A stretch of DNA of 64,000 bases from contig JACRDN010000019.1 in the NCBI GenBank assembly GCA_016218575.1, positions 487,234-551,233 on the forward strand, given 5' to 3'. This document shows positions 59,684 to 64,000 of the stretch, in pieces; the first letter of the stretch is position 1; every line of letters starts with the position of its first letter. Origin of the DNA: Elusimicrobiota bacterium. Its GTDB lineage: Bacteria > Elusimicrobiota > Elusimicrobia > UBA1565 > UBA9628. The notes below the pieces were generated by a model. That model was not told the origin of the DNA. It did no database searches and was given only the letters and a program-made list of their open reading frames with translations. Position numbers and translations under genes: made by a program.

Positions 59684-60783
59684 TACTGCCCCTGCAGGAA
59701 GGTTATATTGGCCGGCCGGCCGAATTCCGTCGAACGGCGTCCCCCGAAGCGCTGGAAGCCGCCGGTCAAATAGAGGTTCTCGAGCGCGTTCCACTGAAGG
59801 CTGGGGCCCAGGAAGCGGCTGCCGTCATTGAGATTAGTGATGAGAAAGAGCTCGAGCTTGAGAAGCGGGTGAACGTCCTTGGACGCGGAAAATCCTAGAT
59901 AGTCCCGGGCCAAGGCGATGCCTTGGCCGTTATGGAAATATTCAAGGCCCAGAGCCAAATCCTTTAAGGCGCTCACTGTGGTCTCGCTGGGGAAGGTGTA
60001 TTCGTAGCCGACATCCACCTTCCAAAAGGGGGTTCTGGTTTTTAGATCGGTGTAGGACCATTCGCCATGGAAGGTCCCGTCCCATAGATTGCCCGCGAAG
60101 TCGCCTCCCAGCATCCAGCTCGAGGTCGAGGAGGCGACTTTCCCTCCCATAAGCGAGAAATCATAATCCTTCCAGTTGCTCCCGGCCCTGCCCAGCAGAA
60201 TCTGGGCAGGCCAACTAGCCTCCGGGGCCCAGGCCGCCTCGAGCTGGCTTAGGGTTCCCAGGCCCTGGCGGGCGTAGAGGGCGTCCACCCCGCGGCGCTC
60301 CTCGCGTTCGAGGCTGGTGGGCTGATAGGGATTCAAGATGTCCGTGGGATTCCAAAACTTGCCCGTGCCCCAGGCCACGCGCTGGCGCCCAAAGCGCAGT
60401 AAGCCGGAATCGCTTTCGATTCCGGCCCAACCCCTGTAAAGCCGATGCCTCCAAAGGGATGTGGCGGTCTTATGGATGTCCTGGTCCATATGGAGCCAGA
60501 CCGCGGGCTCTCCCAACCCGAAGGTCCGGTATTCCGGGGTCCGGAAATAGCTTCCTGCGAACAATTCATGGTCGTAGTCCACATGGGCCTTGAAGATGGT
60601 GGTCTGGCCCTCCAAGCTCAGGCGCGCCCGGGACAGGCTTAAAGCATAGGGGCTCCCGGTCGTGATCGAGCGAGAGGAGTGCCAGAGCTCCTTTACATAG
60701 CCCGACGCGACGATGTGGCGGGCCGGGGAAGCGCCCCAGCACGCGGACGCGAGGGCTAGAAGAATGCCGCTAAGGTGCGCCAT
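59674..60783 (-). CDS. Outer-membrane beta-barrel protein of an ABC/LolA-like operon
   Basis: 369 aa with a signal peptide (about 1-18, ACWGAS) and barrel strands (SGYVKELWHSSRSITTGSPY, ARLSLEGQTTIFKAHVDYDH, WHYRGWAGIESDSGLLRFGR-like LYRGWAGIESDSGLLRFGRQ, RVAWGTGKFWNPTDILNPYQ). It ends ITFLQGQYYF. The RLRFGRQRVAWGTGKFWNP-type motif is that of DUF1302/alginate-export-like barrels. It overlaps the ABC ATPase gene by 14 bp and the metallopeptidase stop by 10 bp on the other strand. A substrate path for lipid or a small molecule is suggested. Confidence 0.78.
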   Translation of the reverse strand: MAHLSGILLALASACWGASPARHIVASGYVKELWHSSRSITTGSPYALSLSRARLSLEGQTTIFKAHVDYDHELFAGSYFRTPEYRTFGLGEPAVWLHMDQDIHKTATSLWRHRLYRGWAGIESDSGLLRFGRQRVAWGTGKFWNPTDILNPYQPTSLEREERRGVDALYARQGLGTLSQLEAAWAPEASWPAQILLGRAGSNWKDYDFSLMGGKVASSTSSWMLGGDFAGNLWDGTFHGEWSYTDLKTRTPFWKVDVGYEYTFPSETTVSALKDLALGLEYFHNGQGIALARDYLGFSASKDVHPLLKLELFLITNLNDGSRFLGPSLQWNALENLYLTGGFQRFGGRRSTEFGRPANITFLQGQYYF

Positions 60784-61480
60784 CCGCCGGCCCCTCGCAG
60801 AGTTTCCCGTCCCGGATGTGCACGACGCGCTTGGCCCGGGAGAGCACCAAAGCGTCGTGGCTGGAGAAAATGAAGGTGAGGCCGTGGTCGCGGTTCAAGG
60901 CTTGCATGAGATCGAGAAGGGAGGCCGCGGTTTTGGAATCCAAATTCGCCGTGGGCTCGTCGGCCAGGACCACCATGGGGCGGTGGACGATGGAGCGCGC
61001 GACCGCCACCCTCTGCTGCTGGCCTCCCGAGAGGAGATCAGGCCGCCGATGGGCCTGTTCCGATAGCCCCACCCAGCGCAGGACCTCAAGAGCCCGAGTC
61101 CGGCGCTCCTCGGTGGGCATTCCCTGGAGGACAAGGGGATACTCCACGTTTTCGACGGCGGTCAGCACCGGGATGAGGTTATAGGCTTGAAAAACGAATC
61201 CGAGGTAGCGCAGGCGAAAGTCCGCCATGGCTTCGGGCTTAAGATCCGAGATGCGCCGGCCCTCGTAGAGGATCTCTCCGTGCGTGGGGTTGTCGAGGAT
61301 GCCGATGAGGTTGAGCAAGGTGGATTTCCCCGAGCCCGAGGGCCCCGCGATGGCCGTGAATTCCCCGCTGTCAAAGGCGAGACTCATATGGTTGAGGGCC
61401 GTGACTTTGTTGGCCGCTGCCCTGGATTTCGCCGCGTAAATTTTCGAAACCTTCTTGACCTCTATGAGGGGGCTAGACAT
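60770..61480 (-). CDS. ABC transporter ATP-binding protein (LolD/MacB type)
   Basis: 236 aa. Walker A GPSGSGKSTLLNLIG (near 46-60), Q-loop VFQAYNLIPVLTAVENVEYP, signature LLSGGQQQRVAVARSIVHRP and Walker B VVLADEPTANLDSKT. The arrangement is that of LolD and MacB partners of FtsX-type permeases. It overlaps the permease gene (8 bp) and the barrel gene (14 bp). It powers transfer of a lipid or protein across or out of the inner membrane. Confidence 0.95.
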   Translation of the reverse strand: MSSPLIEVKKVSKIYAAKSRAAANKVTALNHMSLAFDSGEFTAIAGPSGSGKSTLLNLIGILDNPTHGEILYEGRRISDLKPEAMADFRLRYLGFVFQAYNLIPVLTAVENVEYPLVLQGMPTEERRTRALEVLRWVGLSEQAHRRPDLLSGGQQQRVAVARSIVHRPMVVLADEPTANLDSKTAASLLDLMQALNRDHGLTFIFSSHDALVLSRAKRVVHIRDGKLCEGPADGAP

Positions 61481-62687
61481 GGCGCAGGGCCTCGGCCGGC
61501 TTCATGCGCGCCGCGCGCAGGGCCGGGGGGATCGCGGCCAGAAAGCTCGTCAAGAGCACGCAGGCGGCCGCGTAAAGGTGGTGGGGCCAGGAATAGTTGA
61601 GGTAGATGACCGAGGGAAAGGGAAGGAAATAGGACATGGCCTCGCCGATGGGAAGATGGAGGCCCTCGTGGTTATAGTAGGCGATGAAAGTCGAGCCCAC
61701 CACAAGCCCCAATAGGGTCCCCAAGCCCGCCAAGATCAAAGACTCGGCGAAGATGAGGCGCATGACCCAGGAGGGGCGGGCGCCGATGGCCATGAGCACC
61801 CCGAACTCGCGCACGCGCTCGAAAAGGCTCATGAGCAAGGTGTTGAGTATCCCTAAGGCCACGATGAGGAATATGATGATGAGCACGATGTCGAGGATGC
61901 CGTCCTGGAATTTTTGGATGCTTAGAATCTCGTGGTCCACGTTCTTCCAGGTGAGGACCTGAACCTGCCGGCCCGACAGCCGGCTCGACAGGTCCTGCTG
62001 AACGAGCTCGGCCTCTTGGATATCGGCCAAGCGCCCCACGAACTGGTTGACCTTTCCTCCGCAGGCCAGTAGCTCCTGCGCGGCCTTGAGCGGGACGTAG
62101 ATGATTTGACCGTCGAAGGATGTGCTGCCCGTGTGGTAGAGACCGGTCACGCGGAAGGCCTCAGCACCCATGCTCCCGTCCTCGGCCTGGGCCATGACCA
62201 CGACTTTCTCCCCCAGGCGCACGTCCAGTCGCTGGGCGAGCTTGTCGCCCATGGCCACTCCCTTCTCCTCAGGTCCCAGGAATCGCCCCTGGGTGACGTA
62301 GCCCGCCATGGCCGTGATTCGGCTTTCCTTATCCGGCTCGACCGCGCAGACCAGCACCCCCACCGAGGCGGCGGTCGAGGAGACGAGCCCGGTGATGGTG
62401 ATGCGCCGGCCGAAGGCCTTGATCCGCGGTTCCTGTCTTAGAATCTCCTCTATGGAGTCAGGATCTTCTATGTATTTATCCGGGAATTTATACTCCTTGC
62501 TGCGGCGGTGCTGGACCTGGATGTGCCCGGTGATGGACCCCGTGGCTTTCTCGATGAGCTGGCGCTGCACGCTCTTGATCATGCTTTGGCCGAACATGAT
62601 GGCGGCCAGGCCAAAGGCCATGGAGAGTGTTGTGAGTAGGCTCCTGCGGAAATTGCGCCAGACGTTGCGCCAGGCCAGGCGCAGCAT
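61473..62687 (-). CDS. FtsX/MacB-type ABC permease
   Basis: 404 aa with four hydrophobic segments: one near 17-35 (FRRSLLTTLSMAFGLAAIMF) and three at the C-terminus (IVLIIIFLIVALGILNTLLM, LAGLGTLLGLVVGSTFIAYY, LYAAACVLLTSFLAAIPPAL). The large periplasmic domain lies between. It ends in RAARMKPAEALRHV, which is typical of FtsX-type proteins. The ATG shares one base with the LolA-like stop (TAATG). It acts with the next gene as a LolCDE-like or MacAB-like unit, without a MacA. Confidence 0.93.
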   Translation of the reverse strand: MLRLAWRNVWRNFRRSLLTTLSMAFGLAAIMFGQSMIKSVQRQLIEKATGSITGHIQVQHRRSKEYKFPDKYIEDPDSIEEILRQEPRIKAFGRRITITGLVSSTAASVGVLVCAVEPDKESRITAMAGYVTQGRFLGPEEKGVAMGDKLAQRLDVRLGEKVVVMAQAEDGSMGAEAFRVTGLYHTGSTSFDGQIIYVPLKAAQELLACGGKVNQFVGRLADIQEAELVQQDLSSRLSGRQVQVLTWKNVDHEILSIQKFQDGILDIVLIIIFLIVALGILNTLLMSLFERVREFGVLMAIGARPSWVMRLIFAESLILAGLGTLLGLVVGSTFIAYYNHEGLHLPIGEAMSYFLPFPSVIYLNYSWPHHLYAAACVLLTSFLAAIPPALRAARMKPAEALRHV

Positions 62688-63517
62688 TACTGGATCCCTT
62701 TTTGCAGGCGGGACAGGCTGAAGAAATTCTCGTCGAAGGCGAGGTCGAACTCAAGCTCCTGGTACGAGATGACGGTTTTGTAGGCGCGCTCCTTCTCCGA
62801 GGTCTTCTCCTTGTTTTTCTTGACCGGCAGGCACTCCAGGCGCGAGGGGACCAGGCGCCCGCCCATGCGCTTGATCTCGGAGAAAGCCATGCTTCTCACG
62901 AGCTCTCCTCTTTCGCTATAGTCATCCTCGCGCAGGGGCACGGCCTCCGAGCCTGGGTAAAGCGCGGCCCAAAGGATGACCTTGCCCCATACCACCGGGG
63001 CGTCGGGCTTGGGGACGGCCTCGACCTTGTAGACCACGCGCTCTTTTTCCTGGTTTTTTTCCAGGAGCTTGTGGTCGTAGTCCTTGACTATGGAGTCGGC
63101 CTTCACTATATCCTCGTAGGTGAAGTCCGAGCCCTGCCAGGAGCTGTGCATCATGGTGGGCGGTATCTTGATCACGCGCTCGACCTTGGGCATCCAGACC
63201 CACATCTCGTTCTTGCGCCGCAAGGTGATGGTCCCCTTCTCCTTGGCCGGGGCAAGTATCCGGATGAAGGCCATCTCCCGCCCCTGGTTCCAGCCCTCCA
63301 CCTCCATGCGGCGCTCCCACTGCGGGGTGGAGATGGTCATGGCGAGGCGCGCGCGGCTCGAATTCCCGCGCAGGGCCTTGTTGGCCTCGTCCACGAGCTC
63401 GAGGAGGCTCGGTTCCGGCTCGACATGGGTGGTCGGGGTGGAGGCTTGTTGGGCGCGAAGAGGAGTTAGAGTCGGATTTAAAATAAGAAGTGGAAGGAGT
63501 TTAAGGAAGCTAGGCAT
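62687..63517 (-). CDS. LolA-like outer-membrane lipoprotein-sorting protein
   Basis: 276 aa with a signal peptide (about 1-23, LTPLRAQQ). The LolA-like family (PF17131 type) is indicated by ALRGNSSRARLAMTISTPQW, VEGWNQGREMAFIRILAPAK, GTITLRRKNEMWVWMPKVER and SSWQGSDFTYEDIVKADSIV. It may carry a lipid from the FtsX/ABC pair toward the outer membrane. First intact gene of the operon, AAGGAA before the ATG. Confidence 0.88.
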   Translation of the reverse strand: MPSFLKLLPLLILNPTLTPLRAQQASTPTTHVEPEPSLLELVDEANKALRGNSSRARLAMTISTPQWERRMEVEGWNQGREMAFIRILAPAKEKGTITLRRKNEMWVWMPKVERVIKIPPTMMHSSWQGSDFTYEDIVKADSIVKDYDHKLLEKNQEKERVVYKVEAVPKPDAPVVWGKVILWAALYPGSEAVPLREDDYSERGELVRSMAFSEIKRMGGRLVPSRLECLPVKKNKEKTSEKERAYKTVISYQELEFDLAFDENFFSLSRLQKGIQ

Positions 63518-63560
63518 GGAATTTCCTTCATTCTGTCGCTTTTGGAGCCCGAGGTCAACG

Positions 63561-63893
63561 TCAGGGCAAAAGCCTCTGGAGCAGGTCGGTGTAGTAGACC
63601 GTCAGGCGGGCCGGATTTCTCGTCGAGGGCGTCAGCAGGTTGGCGTTCATGCAGTAGGCCCCCCAGCCGCCGTCGCGGCTCCAGCCGACCCAAATGTTCC
63701 GGCGCAGGGAATCGAGGTCGTGGCTGATGATTTCCACGCGGGACCTGTGCAGGGCGTCGAAGAGGCCATGCAGGAGATGCCGGTCGCCGCTCGCCCAAGG
63801 GCGCAGGCCCACGAGGCTTTCCTGCAGCACGTAGGCGAATACCATCTGGCCTATTTTCACGGCCGCGTCCCGTTTGATGGAGAAAAAGCAAAA
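63561..63893 (-). pseudogene. Truncated upstream gene, 5' end replaced at the possible insertion edge
   Basis: The open frame (to a nominal ATG at 63920) ends VYYTDLLQRLLP. The sequence from about 63893 down looks coding: KRDAAVKIGQMVFAYVLQES, LVGLRPWASGDRHLLHGLFD and NIWVGWSRDGGWGAYCMNAN. No ribosome site or signal precedes the first Met and the 5' part runs into the stem-loop at 63894. It lies 43 bp before the LolA-like gene on the same strand and was probably the first gene of that operon. No family is recognised. Confidence 0.45.
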
Positions 63894-63960
63894 AGCGTAA
63901 CCTTTGGTTGAGGAAATCAAAAGAGGCCAGCTTGAACTGGCCCACCAAGGAGGTTACGCT
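63894..63960. mobile_element. Long stem-loop, probable left end of an insertion element
   Basis: Perfect 10-bp arms AGCGTAACCT (63894-63903) and AGGTTACGCT (63951-63960), with TTGG/CCAA continuing inside after a small bulge and an inner GGCCAG/CTGGCC stem (63925-63930 and 63937-63942). It lies just before the ATG at 63964. Structured 5' regions of this kind occur at ends of insertion elements; in IS110 relatives the guide RNA is encoded here. The element is cut by the window edge. Confidence 0.4.
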
Positions 63961-63963
63961 CAA

Positions 63964-64000
63964 ATGAAGAATAGCAAAGAGGTGGTCACCCAGGGAAATG
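63964..64000 (+). CDS. Start of a possible IS110-type transposase (runs off right edge)
   Basis: The ATG at 63964, with AAGGAGG 15 bases upstream inside the stem, opens a frame reading MKNSKEVVTQGN to the edge. IS110-type transposases often begin with a short charged stretch before a GIDVHK motif; that motif would lie beyond the window. Family assignment rests on 12 residues and context, so it is tentative. Confidence 0.35.
   Translation, partial: MKNSKEVVTQGN

Overview
The window reads as one contiguous piece of a high-GC bacterial chromosome from a diderm (Gram-negative) organism. Outer-membrane beta-barrel proteins, signal peptides, periplasmic c-type cytochromes and a LolA-like/ABC system support this. 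Genes are tightly packed, and the ATGA, GTGA and TGATG stop/start overlaps point to long translationally coupled operons. The phylum cannot be fixed from the sequence. The large three-domain IspG, the big secreted proteins of unknown function and the patchwork of respiratory, arsenic and mercury genes would suit a deep-branching environmental lineage (Elusimicrobiota is one possibility, not shown). No rRNA, tRNA, CRISPR array or prophage was recognised.

1-5.4 kb (minus strand): a dissimilatory nitrate module, in transcription order Rrf2 regulator, DcaP-like porin, NarK transporter, membrane-anchored diheme cytochrome c, and NarG running off the left edge. An FNR/DNR-type palindrome sits just upstream. 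5.6-9.7 kb: a 55-aa zinc-ribbon protein and a pair made of an outer-membrane protein and a large periplasmic protein with a C-terminal cytochrome c domain. A terminator hairpin lies just before this pair.

9.85-22 kb (minus strand): an arsenic-linked region. The PiT-type anion transporter is followed by a PqqD-like/radical-SAM/ArsM-like fusion, a GT-C mannosyltransferase-like protein, the TIGR04283- and TIGR04282-type glycosyltransferases known from arsenosugar loci, DUF547, TVP38/TMEM64, a small membrane protein, a disulfide oxidoreductase, a redoxin, a patatin and a DsrE protein. An ECF sigma factor and zinc-finger anti-sigma pair is divergent from PiT. A promoter-like element, TGTAAC-N18-ACTYAT with TTTCC at the start of the spacer, occurs four times upstream of minus-strand genes in this region. 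It is the best candidate for the sigma factor's recognition site.

22-28.6 kb (plus strand): the sigma/anti-sigma pair, a frameshifted porin, a transglutaminase-like protein, a His-rich secreted protein, a DUF255 thioredoxin-like protein and a DUF457-like membrane protein. 28.7-32.6 kb (minus strand): a MerR-controlled metal operon (MerR, MerT-HMA fusion, iron-sulfur metallochaperone, thioredoxin-like protein, NHL-HMA fusion, outer-membrane protein) with no MerA. Then come a ClC-like protein lacking its middle, and an ion/osmotic stress group (NhaR-like regulator, cation/proton antiporter, trehalose-6-phosphate synthase fused to a membrane sensor region).

38-49.7 kb: hypothetical proteins and a five-gene coupled catabolic operon (transporter, hydantoinase/oxoprolinase, TIM-barrel-like protein, DUF4127, FAD oxidoreductase), then a degenerate GDPD-like protein and a VOC protein. 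49.7-54.8 kb: SIS sugar isomerase, IspG, GNAT and AmtB. 54.8-59.7 kb: a 1353-aa secreted protein coupled to a secreted HELAH metallopeptidase. 59.7-63.5 kb (minus strand): a LolA-like/FtsX/ABC/porin operon. The right edge holds a truncated gene next to a long stem-loop and the start of what may be an IS110-type transposase.
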